The notes under the pieces are model-generated. The model was given only the letters and a program-made list of their open reading frames with translations, searched no databases and had not been told where the DNA came from. Of a stretch of 64,000 nt of DNA, positions 10,278 to 21,493 are shown piece after piece. The DNA is from Pohlia nutans (lineage: Eukaryota; Streptophyta; Bryopsida; Bryales; Mniaceae): assembly GCA_022496805.1 (NCBI GenBank), contig CM040085.1, positions 27,061,811-27,125,810 of the forward strand, given 5' to 3'. The translations under genes were made by a program, and so were the position numbers. Every line of letters starts with the position of its first letter. The stretch's first letter is position 1.

Positions 10278-12374
10278 CAATGTATATCATTTATATACAG
10301 CTCATGCATTTATAAACTTAATCCACAAGGAAAGTAAATCATCAAAACATAATTGAGTCCATCATCTATTCCAAACTTTGAGAGGTACCATCAATGCATA
10401 CCAGACCATAGTCTTTTGGGTCAAAGTTACGATGTGTGAATTATATTGTTCCTACCTGTATATTATAAAGTTACTACGTGTAAATATACACAACTTCACT
10501 AGTGATGCCGGAACCACCTCTAGTGCAATTTCTGTTTCCAACGTCTTTTACTTAGAGTTTGAATAACTTTACAGATGACCCTGGCTGCATATTTATTCTG
10601 GCTTCACAAATTCATGAATCTCCCATCATTATTTTCCATATACAGATACACAGTGAGACATTGTGGTTACATTTTATTACCTGAATAAGCAAGGAACCTC
10701 ATGTTCTTTTCAGTTTGTCTGAGTTAGCCCTATGTTAAAAATTATTAGTTGTAGGACCTACACATGCAATGCTCTTTACTGGATTTGTTGATCTTAAATT
10801 TGGTTCTATCTGAATTATATGTTAACCTGGAAAGGCCCAATCGACCTGTATAGGACTCATGGATTATTATTTTCATCCAAATCTCCTTCTTCATAGACTT
10901 TTTCATCATGATATATTTTTTGGAGATACTTCATCAAGTTTTTATCCTATCAAGTGGTTGGATTTGGTGTTACTAGAGTTCATACTTCTATTAAATTCTA
11001 AACGTAGAAGTATGTGACATTTTGACGAAGCCAAAGTTGTATTCACTATACTTCAAAAGTGGTCTTGTAGAAATGAGGTCATAGATCTAAGAAACACATG
11101 AATTTCAAAAATTCAACATGTCAAGAGTATCTCATTTCAATTCCATTCCAACAAACTAGGGCTCCGTTTCTCTCCGCACTACCAGTGACGAAATATCAAT
11201 TGTATACGTGGTGTTAATAAATATTTAAAATATATATTCAAAACCATTATTATATACATGAATTACAACTTCATAAATTAGCTCTTTGTTTCTCTCCGCG
11301 CATAAAAGGCCATGAAATTATAAACTTAAGACATGAAAAGCCATAAAATTTTAAACATGTGAAAGGCTATGTTTCGTCAAAAAATGATCTTCCAAGGACA
11401 TAATGGAATGGAACTGAGTCATGGGATGACCATCAAAGGATGTGAAAGGCTATGTTACATCATAGGAAGGTCGACTCGTAGCTCGCCGGCTCTCTTACAT
11501 ATCCTATAAGCATTGAAAAGTCACAAGTGGGACTTATAGTCACCACTGTATTTTTTTCTAATATTCCGACTTAAAATCGTCACTAGAATTTTAATGAAAA
11601 AATATTAACATTTTGTTTGTAATCAAATTTAGAAGAACTTTGTAATTTTAACTTCTGAATCTCACGATAAAGTATCGGTTCTAGCATTGTTGATTCTAAC
11701 CATACTAATGGAATCTAAAATTTAAATTCTACAACTTCCATTTCTACACCAATTACAAAATATTCCTCTAAACAGTACTTTATAACGGTTTTCCTAAAAT
11801 TGTCAATAGTTGCAACAACTTGTAACCTTTGAGGGTTTCAAAATATTAGTAATTGAATTTGTCATTATAAAACTACAAATCCTTGGTCCATCGTGGATTA
11901 TACTTTTACTGTCTTATGCAGAAGAGCAGTTTCAAGGTCCCTGTCCAACACAGGCCAAGCTAGTGTGAAACATACAACAAGAACGAGAAGATTGGCAAGA
12001 ATTGTCAAGTTAGAGCTCCTCCTTTTCAAAGATCGTCGTAAAGAAATGGAGTTTTGAAAGAAAGCCTTATGAGGAGATTGCCAACCTCAATGTGCCCACT
12101 TGAGAAAACCAGACAATGTGGAAACTCCCCAACATTCGAGCCACGTAGCAGGACAATGAATTTGTGGTCACTTCTCTTCACAATGGCTCCATTTCCAAGA
12201 GGGCTCGTACTGGGTCTGCATTCGATCGCATCCTCTACAAAAAATTTCATTTCATATTGAAGTCATCAGGGTCATACTCTAGTACAACTTCCATAATTTC
12301 CCATTCATTAGTGAGGAAAGCTACATCACACTAGTTCCATTGGATGTCTCCCCTCCAATGTTAGAATTGCAATA
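10278..12374. other. AT-rich non-coding region with MITE fragments
   Basis: No convincing ORF. Reverse-orientation fragments of TTAA family A can be seen at about 10730-10860 (GTAGGACCTACACATGCAATG) and 11820-11900. A diverged motif GTTTCTCTCCGC occurs twice (about 11167 and 11288). Confidence 0.45.
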
Positions 12375-12680
12375 CTAAATTATGTCTTCAATCTGTATAA
12401 TGCACACTCAAACACGAGATTTTGCAGGGCCTGTGACTTCAAATTTAATTAGAAATTGCCTTACATTTTCAAAACTGAATGTGAAAAGGTTAAGCAATGA
12501 CCTATATCAACACCAGTCCTCCTCGTTTGCAATCTTTCATACCAAAAACGGACTCACACATAATTACTATGAATTTCATAAGTGAAAATGATTTATCCAT
12601 TTACGGTTTGGTACAAAAACCTATTGAAATGAATTTGTACATTTATCAAGAACAAAACACACATAGTATCGGAAAATGAA
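12375..12680 (+). repeat. Dispersed repeat D, copy 1
   Basis: About 305 bp colinear with 39755-40060. Shared blocks are ATGACCTA-ATCAACACC, CAATCTTTCAT, CACACATAATTA, TTATCCAT and ACGGTTT. No terminal structure could be defined, and the short reading frames here are not conserved in the other copy. Confidence 0.65.
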
Positions 12681-12697
12681 CAAATGGGGAATCCACT

Positions 12698-12997
12698 CAT
12701 TAGGAGAAATTTGTAGTCACAAAGGGGCCCTTGCCTTTGGCACGTGCTGAAAAATTTAGGCAAAACCGTGCACTTTTGACGGTAGCACCAATGGTGCCAC
12801 CGTGGTTGCCAGCAGTGCAGTTCCGTGGGTCGCGCCAATCAACTCTGCCAACACTGCCAACACTACAACTGCTGACGCTGTTAGCGGGCAGCGACCTTCA
12901 CCAATGGGTTTACAAGGAGAGGGGTGTATGGGCAGCCGGTTCACCTAACACGGGCTGTCTTAGAGGGCCCTTTTGGGACCCCATTTTTCTCCTAATG
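12698..12997. mobile_element. MITE with CATTAGGAGAAA ends (copy 1)
   Basis: 300 bp bounded by CATTAGGAGAAA and TTTCTCCTAATG. The inner inverted blocks are GGGGCCC/GGGCCC. The interior (CACCAATGGTGCCACCG..., ACACTGCCAACACT) is the reverse complement of the interior of the copy at 17316-17624. The ends resemble a CACTA-type terminus (CACTAGTAGAAA) with two substitutions. No target duplication is visible. Confidence 0.8.
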
Positions 12998-13059
12998 ATT
13001 AAATTTCCTTCAAAATTTGATTAAAAATGTGTTCACCTGAACTTACCCGGTTCTCTAAA

Positions 13060-13095
13060 TGTCCCAGTTAGGACACTTGGTCTTTTAGGGGTTAA
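13060..13095 (+). mobile_element. Truncated right end of a TTAA-type MITE
   Basis: ACACTTGGTCTTTTAGGGGTTAA is the family A right terminus. The rest of the element is absent or has been displaced by the MITE just upstream. Confidence 0.5.
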
Positions 13096-13871
13096 AGATT
13101 ATTTTGAGCTTGATTGACGAGCATTTTGAGCTTGTTGAAGAGCATTTTGAACTTGTTGAAGAGATCTTTGAGCTTGTGGAATTGGCCATGCCGTTTACAG
13201 AAGGCGCACCGCAACATGTTTGTGCCTTACCTTCCTCAAGCTGAATATGTAATAAAACTTCCTCTATTTTAGCTATGGCGTTTTGGTGTCTAGTTTTTTC
13301 TAATCAAAGAAGATAGAAAAAGAAAGAATTATAATACTAACCCGGCTGTGAAGCTTTTGTAGTGTGACTCTGCTTAGTAACCCAATTCTAAAATCTCGCG
13401 ACTAGTGCGTAGATGTAACAATCGATTTGCTTGCATCGGTAGAAAGGTGGCATTGCTGAATTCTTGAAAACTAGGTGGTGAGTGGAGGTGCGTGTTGTGT
13501 GAGTTGAATATTTGTTGGGCTACATTATTTGTGGCGAAAGAATTTCAAATAAATCATTGGAAGGCTACATATCATTTGAGTCAACTAGATAGCTATTTCT
13601 CCATTCTTGGGCTACAAGTATAGCATTAGTTGGAGGTCGAAAAAATAAACGTCTTTTTGGTAATAGAATAGCTCTTTGAGTTGAGCTTTCACTCTTCCTT
13701 TTCAAAATGCTAAGACTTGTAGAAAGGATAGTTGCCTGAGGTATTATGCAAAAAACGTACTCTGACCTGGAATTAATATAGCATAGTGTTGAATCCAAGG
13801 TTTGATGTGTGTTACTTTTTTCTTCTGTTGTAGCGCAGTTTGTACACTTGAAAGAATGGGATAATGTGTTG

Positions 13872-15463
13872 CCTCGCCACTAAAGGCTCAAAGGAAAATA
13901 GCTTTTGCCAGGGCTTCGGGCAAGAAGAGGCTGCCCAGTTTTGAAGTCGAGTTGTTTGCTTCCTATTGCCTAGACTTCCATCAAAGCTAGTCAGACTCTC
14001 CTCGAATTCAACTTCATCGCCTTCATCGCCTGCTCTCGGTCGTCGTCGACGTCTTGGTCTCCCTCGTCACGCCCTTCTTCCTCTTTATCTCCTTCGGCGC
14101 CGCTGCTGCATTTTAGCACTCACCGCAGCGCCGTGTTTAAGGTTATCTCGGTGTTATAGATGATTCAGTTTGTAATGAACATAATTCGTTAGAATTTGTG
14201 AATGGTACCGGATTTCAAGTTGTTATCATTGTACCGGATTTCAGGTTGAGTTTGAGCAACGTAAATTCATTCTATCTTGCTTCTCTTATCATTCACCTTA
14301 CTAGAATATAATTCAAATAGTCATCTGCTAGTCATCTGCTTCTGACATTACTCCAACCATTCTCATGTATAAATATATATTGCATTGATCCCTATATTCA
14401 GATCCCTATACAAATAGGCTCTTGGCGCTATTTTGAATTTTTACTAATGGAAACGTTGGTTGCCACGTGTTTGTGCTCCATTCCTAAAAGAATTTGTGCT
14501 CCAAATACACCTAGAAAGTTTAGGCCATTTTGAAGCATTTAACACCTCATTTGATGAAATGGAAAGTCTCTACATAAATGGTCTGTATCCAAATGCTCAA
14601 ACTCCATATTTAAGCTGCCCTTCCTGTATGTTCTTCATCTCCTTTAGAATCCATATTGGTTTGTTGGCTTGTTGCAGAGGTGTACAGATTCGACCTTTTG
14701 TTCAATTAATTTAAAATAAACAACATCAGTTCGTAATTATATAATGTCCAAATGCATACAGTCTTTAGACTTTTTAGTGAAGAACAGACAATCGAGACCA
14801 TCAAATGAGGATTGTAAGCCTAAAATAGAAGGTCACCATATATTATTCTTGGATGATGAAGAAGTTTGAATTATTCTTAAAGGCTTCTTGTTACAATCAA
14901 CATCATTTGCACAGCTGATTACAAAGTCTAGGATGGGCATGATCTATCTATCCAACAACTATATGCTCCTACGGATGTATCAAAAATTCAAGCAAGACCA
15001 CCATTTGCACGAATCACGTGTGCATTCAACTAGTCTCCTTTGTTACTTAGAATGAAGAGAACAACATCAACGATTTCTTTTAGTAGGCCAATGCGCTCAA
15101 GCATCAGACATAAACATTGTTGCTCAACCATTTCCTTGCTTTTGTCTCTTTGGAAAAACTGATAATCTTAAAGACGGCACTGCAGTGAGAGCCAGGGTGC
15201 AGCGACGGCGCCGAAGGAGATGAAAAAGGAAGAAGGGTGTGACGAGGGAGACGAAGAAGTCGACGATGACCGAGAGCAGGCGATGAAGGCGATGAAGTCA
15301 AATTTCAGAGAAGCCTGACTTCGAGTCTAGGAAGCCTGACTTCGAGGAAAGTCTAGGAACCCGGTAGCGAGCAACTTAGGCAAATTGACTTCAAAACTAG
15401 GCAGTCTCTTTCTGCCCGAAGCCCTAGCAAAAGTCATTTTTCTTTGAGCCGTTTGTGGTGAGG
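13872..15463. mobile_element. 1.6-kb element with long (about 270-bp) TIRs
   Basis: The left arm (13872-14140) and right arm (15180-15463) are inverted copies. The outer ends are CCTCGCCACTAAAGGCTC and GAGCCGTTTGTGGTGAGG. Further in are CTTCGGGCAAGAAGAGGCTG and a GC-rich block with TCATCGCCTGCTCTCGGTC, CTCCTTCGGCGCCG. Long TIRs suit a Mutator-like or similar element, but no 9-bp target duplication and no transposase were found. Both arms encode the same short peptide pattern (TSSPSSPALG-RR), so the TIR may contain captured coding sequence. The AT-rich centre is non-coding. Confidence 0.65.
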
Positions 15464-16989
15464 ACAGTACAGGCCGTTCCGCTTAGAGTTTGATATTTTT
15501 TTCATGAAAAAGTCCCATAGAGGATGATCTTATTGACCAACGAAAATTAAAGTTGTTATATTTAGCCACTATGGCTAAATGAATTATAAGGTGGCAATTT
15601 TCCCTTCAATAAATATCAGAGTGAAAAATAAAAGTAGCTAGGATTTGATGTCCTGGCTCATCACCATCTCCAATTCACTACTTGTGTACTATTGGACATG
15701 ACCAAGCAGTGATGATCAGCATTTTGCTAAATTAGCAGCCATACTCTCCCATTGGATGTTGCAGCGCTCATTACGCCCCCTGCCCTACCTGCCTTCGCAA
15801 GCAGGCTCTGCTTTTTCCACACCTCCGTTAACCAACAGATCCAATTTCTTAGGATCCAATGTAGCCAATCTTCTCCCTTCAGAGCCTGATCATGTAGCAC
15901 CAAACGTCAATGGAGGAGCGGCTCAGAAATAGTGACCGGTACCGCTGTAATTTATTTATTTTTGAGTATTTGCTTCCTTCATTGATTTTCAGTGAACGCC
16001 TTCTTTTTTGCTATGCCTCTATTGCCCTATTCTCTTTGTTGTGAATCTGCCACAATTTTGTATTGATTTGAAAGAGATGGCGGTTGATTGGAGGCGGTGG
16101 AGTGACAATGCTTCATTGAAGATCAAATTGGGATTTGTGGAGTTTTTTGAATTTGAACTAGAGGTAAGTTCATTTCAAAACCGTTCTTCCCTTGCTCGTG
16201 TTTTGTATATAATCGCCATGTTTTATTGTTGTTTCTCACCATCTTTGCATTCGGATCTGAGCATGCGCATCTTGTGTCTTCAATCGCAATTTGTTGTGTT
16301 CTCTCACTCCCCTGTTTTGTATCCTCTCACAGTCTCATTCCTTTGTTTTTGTGTTGTCCCAGTCCCTTGTTTTTGGACGTGATGGCGACTACCCCTCGAG
16401 GAAGCCACTATGCAAAAAGTAGAAAACCACGTGAGTTAAACTATAGGGTCTTTTTTATTCGTTGGAGGAAAAAATTCTATCGAATTATAAAATTTTATAT
16501 GTAATATAGGATACTTTAAATTCAAGTAAGGAATAATTCAAGAATATATATGGAATATACCTAGAATATTCTAGAATGTACCTCAAATATTCTATTTATG
16601 TGATAACCTCCATTGAAATACCCTCTTAATGCACGTGGTTACATTAAATACATGCTAGTGATCTCCCCGAGGACTACCCAAGCATCATTGATGATGAAGG
16701 CAAAGGATCGCCTCGCCACATTTCTGCAGCGCATTCTGGCATTCTCGGAGTACGGCCAGTTATCCCACACCACCAATGAGCAGGTGGTGTTTACGCGGTT
16801 AGTGAGTAAAAAGCAGGTAAAGGCGGATTAAACCTGCAGCTCCGGCGGTACTAACCCCGATTGCTAAGAGGTGGTCTGCCTTACTGACTCTCAATGTGAG
16901 CCCAGCGCACTATCGCGAAGAAGAAGCTCCGCAAGAATAACGCGCATCGCCGATACCAAGATTCATGGGCATAAAAATACCTGTGGGCA
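15464..16989. other. Region 5' of the hAT transposase remnant, unresolved
   Basis: It may hold the 5' part of the hAT element. A short ORF with a good donor (GAACTAGAG|GTAAGT, about 16163) and a GC-richer block at 16640-16990 look gene-like, but no continuous protein could be built and no terminal inverted repeat of the hAT element was found. Confidence 0.3.
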
Positions 16990-17307
16990 GAGCAGATGCC
17001 TAATGACGGTGATAGCGTGGAGAATGTGCAATGTGCGATTTGCACGAAGGTGAATGGCGCCCCTAAGATTTTGGTGGCCAAGGGTGACAATTTAGCTAAA
17101 CACCAAAGGTAGAAGAAGGCAAAGTCCGATTTGCCCGATGGCACGAAGGAAGGAGAGTGGCGTTGGGATCGCAACAGCAAGCATAGCCGTGCGGAGCAAA
17201 TCTATGCCACGACGTCCGTGGATTCCATTTTGAAGCACGTGACGGAGGGTGTTGTTAACACTAGCTTTGATCGGAAAGAGCACATCCGATTTGTTGGTCT
17301 TTTCCAT

Positions 17308-17766
17308 GACTACTACATTAGGGGAAATGTGGGGTCTCCAAAAGGCCCTCTAAGGCAGCCCGGGTTAGGTGACTGGTCTGCCCAAACACCCCTCCGATGG
17401 TGGCACCATTGGTCCTCGTCGCTGCCCACTGACAGTGTCGGAAGCCGCAGTGCTGGCAGTGTTGGCAGTGCTGGCAGCGTCGATTCGTTCGACCCACGGA
17501 ACTGCACTACTGGCAGCGTCGTGGCACCATTAGTGCCAGCGGGGAAAACGTGCGGGCACCACTGAAATTTCACTGCACGTGAGAAAACCAAAGGCCTTTT
17601 GGAGACCCCACCTTTCTCCTAATGGAAAATCCAACTAATCTGTTGATTCGATCGCGTTGACCGGAACACTTTTATGTTGATTTGGTCAATTTTTTGTTCA
17701 AATCAACAGAAAAGTGTCCCGGTCAACGCGACCAAATCAACAGATTAGTTGGATTTTCTAGTAGTG
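17308..17766. mobile_element. CACTA-type MITE inserted in the hAT transposase
   Basis: The left end is GACTACTA (17308-17315) and the right end is GATTTTCTAGTAGTG. It is flanked by the 3-bp target duplication CAT (17305-17307 and 17767-17769), as expected for CACTA elements. Removing it with one CAT rejoins the transposase frame exactly. Its body (17625-17766) is a hairpin with arms AAAATCCAACTAATCTGTTG and its complement. Its left TIR is split by a second MITE at 17316-17624. Confidence 0.8.
17316..17624. mobile_element. MITE with CATTAGGAGAAA ends (copy 2), nested
   Basis: 309 bp, bounded by CATTAGGGGAAATGTGGGG and CCCCACCTTTCTCCTAATG, inserted between CTACTA and GAAAATCC of the CACTA MITE. 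The interior is the reverse complement of the 12698-12997 copy. No target duplication is seen. This is the third layer of nesting: hAT gene, then CACTA MITE, then this one. Confidence 0.8.
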
Positions 17767-20155
17767 CATTTGTTGTCAAATGGCAGGCCCATGGTCAAAT
17801 TTGAGTCGATGCAAGAGCTGCTGTAGTTTGTAGGTATCCCAAGGCTACCCTACAAGCATTGATCGACGAGCAGTGGTTGGCAAATGGCTAAGTCGTTGCA
17901 CGAAGTAGTGTTGGCTAGCTGCCTCTAAGCATGTTCTCACTAAGTCTTAGTATTTTTCGGTAAATTGTGATGAAGTAACCATTGTCGACAACCAAGTCTG
18001 GATTTCCGTACACGCATATATTGTAGAAAATTGGGTTCGTGTACTTGTCTTGTTATTTTTAGAGCGTGTGCTTGAGGGGACTGGTGCTATGAATCTAACT
18101 AAGGTCATTACTGCTGCCATGGCTAATGTTGGTCATAGCGAGTCACATGTGAGATCTGGACTAATGAGTTACGGGGTAGATGGTGTGTCCACGTTTCAGG
18201 GAAAGAGGTCAGGAGTCACGACACAGTTGCAATAGTTGCACGTCCCTCATGTCATTGGCATGCACTGCATTGTTCATCGTTCTAATCTAGTTGTGGGTGT
18301 TTGAGTGAGTTTGAACACATATAGTCTTTGCTTCAATCTTTGCATTTCTTTTTTTCTAAGTCCCCCAAACGCCATCTTGAATTCACTAAGTGGTCGGAGT
18401 TGTTGCAGACCAAAGGCATGAAAATCTTCAGGCAGGTCAAATCGAGGTGGATCTCGATGTTGAAAACTTCCAAACATGTCATTACTAAGTACCGCACATT
18501 GATCATGAAAATGTTCTCGGACATGCATGTTGTACCTCATGTATTGGCTGCTACAAACAACTATGAGCAGTTGGTGGACATTGAGAACTTGATGGCTCTT
18601 GCATGCTTTGTCCGTTTGCTAGAGTCAATGAAGAATCTTATAGTCTTTGCAAAGAGTCTGAATGTATATGTATGTGATTTCATAAGGGCTTTGCAACTTT
18701 GTTGTGATGACATTGACTCTCTCTATCGAGTTGAGGAAACGGCCTTTAAGTCGAACGCATTTCGTCATTTTACGTCGATCTGTGACATAATGCATGATAG
18801 CATCAATTTGAGATGGCAACCACACATGAATGGAGGTAATGACCTACTAGTGTTTGGGGGCCATTTGCAAACTGTTGTTAGAGCCCATCTAAATACCACA
18901 GTTTGGACTCTTCATGGAGATCGCTCCAGCGTCTATGATATTCCAAGCATGTGGAAGCTTGTCATTCAAAGCATAAAGTGCAAGGTAAAATGTAAGCTTG
19001 TAGTTCTAATTTTTTTTGTCACCTCAACTTGATCCTAGCATGCGTCATGATGCTCGTTGTAGTTACGTTGTGGATAATCTTGTCTTGTTTTGTTGATGTG
19101 TGTGTGTGGTGTGCTTAGTGGCAACAATTTTGATTATATTAGAGCTCCATGACCGCTTCCCGGCAAACCATGTCCTCAATGCCCTAAGCATTATGTACCC
19201 GCACTTTTGGTTGTCTGAGAATCAACCTCATTTGCACCTGCAGCAACATATTTCTGTGATCAAGTTTACCTTTTGTGACCCCAAGCACTTCTATGTTGCT
19301 GAGGCATCAAATTGGACCACCGGGGTCCTTTCTGCATCTGCCTTAGATGCACAGCTCAACCTTTTCAAGTTGGCCATGAAGAGCAATAGCCAAACAGCAC
19401 TTGCTCCCTTTGACATGCACGTCAATCCATTGACAAAGCTTTAGAGGAAGTTTGGCCAGTCTTCTATCCTCACCAAATCGAGCTTCCCTACATCAAATTG
19501 GCCAAGATTGCTATGGTCATGGTAAGCTGAGTTTTTTTTTTGTTTTTTTTTTTTAAATTCTTTTATGTAATAGGCCGACTTTTCAACATAAAGTTCCATT
19601 TTTGAGTAGTAGTGTGTGATTTCTAAGTTGTTCCATTGCTACAACATGACCAGTTGAACGTGAGATTTGAGTATTTGTGTGTGATATCAAAGTTGTTCTA
19701 AAGATACAGTCCAGTCGGTTGAAGGTCAAATTTTGAGCAAGGTGTGTGATTTGAAAGCTAGAGCATAATCTGTTGAAGGTCAAATTTTGAGCAGGGTGTG
19801 AAAATTCAAAACTACAACATGACCACTATGGTGTGTCATTCATGAGTGGAGCAACAAATTCATTGATGTTTACATTTTTGGCTTTCTTCATGCTCTGAGT
19901 TGGTTGTGATTTTCTATTTAATGCCATTTGCTTTGTTCTTTGGATGCAGGTGTTGGGGAGTGTTGAGAATGAGCGTTTGTTGAGCACAGTCTCATTTGTA
20001 AAGGGCAGCTCAGAAACAAGCTCACAGATCATCTACCTTTGGTTGTTCGCATGTTTGCTCAAAAGCACTTTACTTTGCAGACTATGCCATTCGAGGAGGC
20101 CATTGGAGTTTGGCACAAGTTTGTGAAGACCAAGAGTTATGTTGTGCATGCCTGA

Positions 20156-21493
20156 GTGTGAGATGTAGTGTTGAAGTGAAAATTGGCAAGTTTTCCCTCT
20201 TTTTTATCATCGTTCTTAGCTTTGAGGATTAGCTTCAGCGTTTTGGAAGTATTTCTTAATACTTGTGAGTCTTGTATTCAAAAGCACTTGTTATTAGGAT
20301 CATCAATCACTTGTTGTACCTTTGGCTTGAGAATGGTAATATAATAGAGGTTTCCTGTCAATTTGCTTGTAAGTGTGATTTTTGAGTCTACATACTTCAT
20401 GCTCATGTCATAACATTCAGTAGCCTTGAAGAAGGGTGCCTTTTTGTTTCATCCACCTTTATTTACGGAGTGACCAGTGATTTGTAATTGAATGTGCTAT
20501 TGAATCAAATAAATAATTATAGAACACTATTGAATTGTGATTGAGGAGTGCTTTCGATTACTGTTCACCATGGTTGATTGCTCTTGCTTAATGCCACCTG
20601 CCCCCATAGCTACTGATGTGATGTGGAATATCCCACATAATTTCATTGGGGGATGAAATGATGTGGGATATTCCACATCATTATGTTAGGGGAAGGCAGT
20701 AGTCAGAGAGGCTACTGAATATTATGGTAGCCGCTGTGAAAGAAAATAAATCTAACATGCAAATAGCCATAATCTTACTTCCCATAATCTGAACTTCGTG
20801 AAATCATGCCTTTATTTGATTTGTTCTAGCCACTACTTCTGCTCTTCCATGGGATTGTGTAGCAAAGCGTAATCGATCTTCTGGAAAGGCTTGTAGCACT
20901 ATTTTGATTTCCAAGTCTAAACTGTAGCAACCTCAACTGCTGCTGGGCACCTGCATTTTGCATAGCTGCCCACCCACGGTCATTCGCCCCAGCTTTTGCA
21001 CCTCCCTTGAAAAAAGGGAAAAAACACAACACTGCTCATATCTCACTCAAATCTCACGGCTGGGGTTACTACTTTTGCAAAGGTGATTATTGGTTTCAAA
21101 GTCACATTGAACTCTGACAACCCTAGTGTCTACTCTATGTTGAGTCGAACATGTAACTTTTGTATCATAGCATGTCCTTGTAGAACTATTTATCAAGTAA
21201 CATCCCGAAAAGTAATCTGGGCATGTGGCTTCTGTCGATGCAAAACCTCCTCTTAGGTCCAGAGCCCATAAACAGTCAAATGGAAATGACATGAGGATGT
21301 AAAAAGAAGGCGAAATACCCTCATATTTACTGAAGGGGGCAAACTACAAAACAGAACACATTATCAACGGATAATGAACGAGACCTCTGTGTGTCCACTA
21401 CTTCAACGTTACTAGAGAGACGAAAACGCTGTTTGGAACTTGATGACACAACTTGTGCTACAAAAACCTGATCCCAGGCTGCGTTTCTAACGT
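20156..21493. other. Non-coding spacer, includes 3' side of hAT remnant
   Basis: No gene found. It contains the hairpin at 20619-20680 and the 3' flank of eIF3b. Confidence 0.5.
20619..20680. repeat. 28-bp-stem hairpin
   Basis: TGATGTGGAATATCCCACAT... pairs with its inverted copy (27 of 28 positions) across a 6-nt TGGGGG loop. It may be a tiny MITE or a hairpin RNA precursor; nothing else supports either. Confidence 0.6.

Larger units (their letters stand above)
16990..20155 (+). pseudogene. hAT-superfamily transposase, decayed
   Basis: Remnant of a DNA transposase that cut and pasted a hAT element. Recognisable parts in order: a BED-type zinc finger (QCAICTKVNG...LAKHQR, 17030-17110); an N-terminal segment ending FVGLFH that resumes as LLSNGRPMVKFES after a 462-bp insertion (17308-17769); the motif HWSTSSGW-type with its W replaced by a stop; a catalytic-core region around GVDGVSTFQG...GMHCIVHRSN (18170-18290); a long helical region 18328-18990; and a C-terminal dimerisation region (VENERLLSTVSFVKG...LTDHLPLVVRMFAQ, 19950-20155). 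In-frame stops are at 17110, 17824, 17860 and 18233. A one-base frame change follows GTAAAG near 20000. It is not functional. Introns may separate some blocks (e.g. near 18990-19120, 19520-19950). Confidence 0.85.

Noticed and set aside
18328..19032. Independent host gene of 234 codons
   Set aside because: It is the helical mid-section of the hAT transposase, with hAT motifs immediately up- and downstream.
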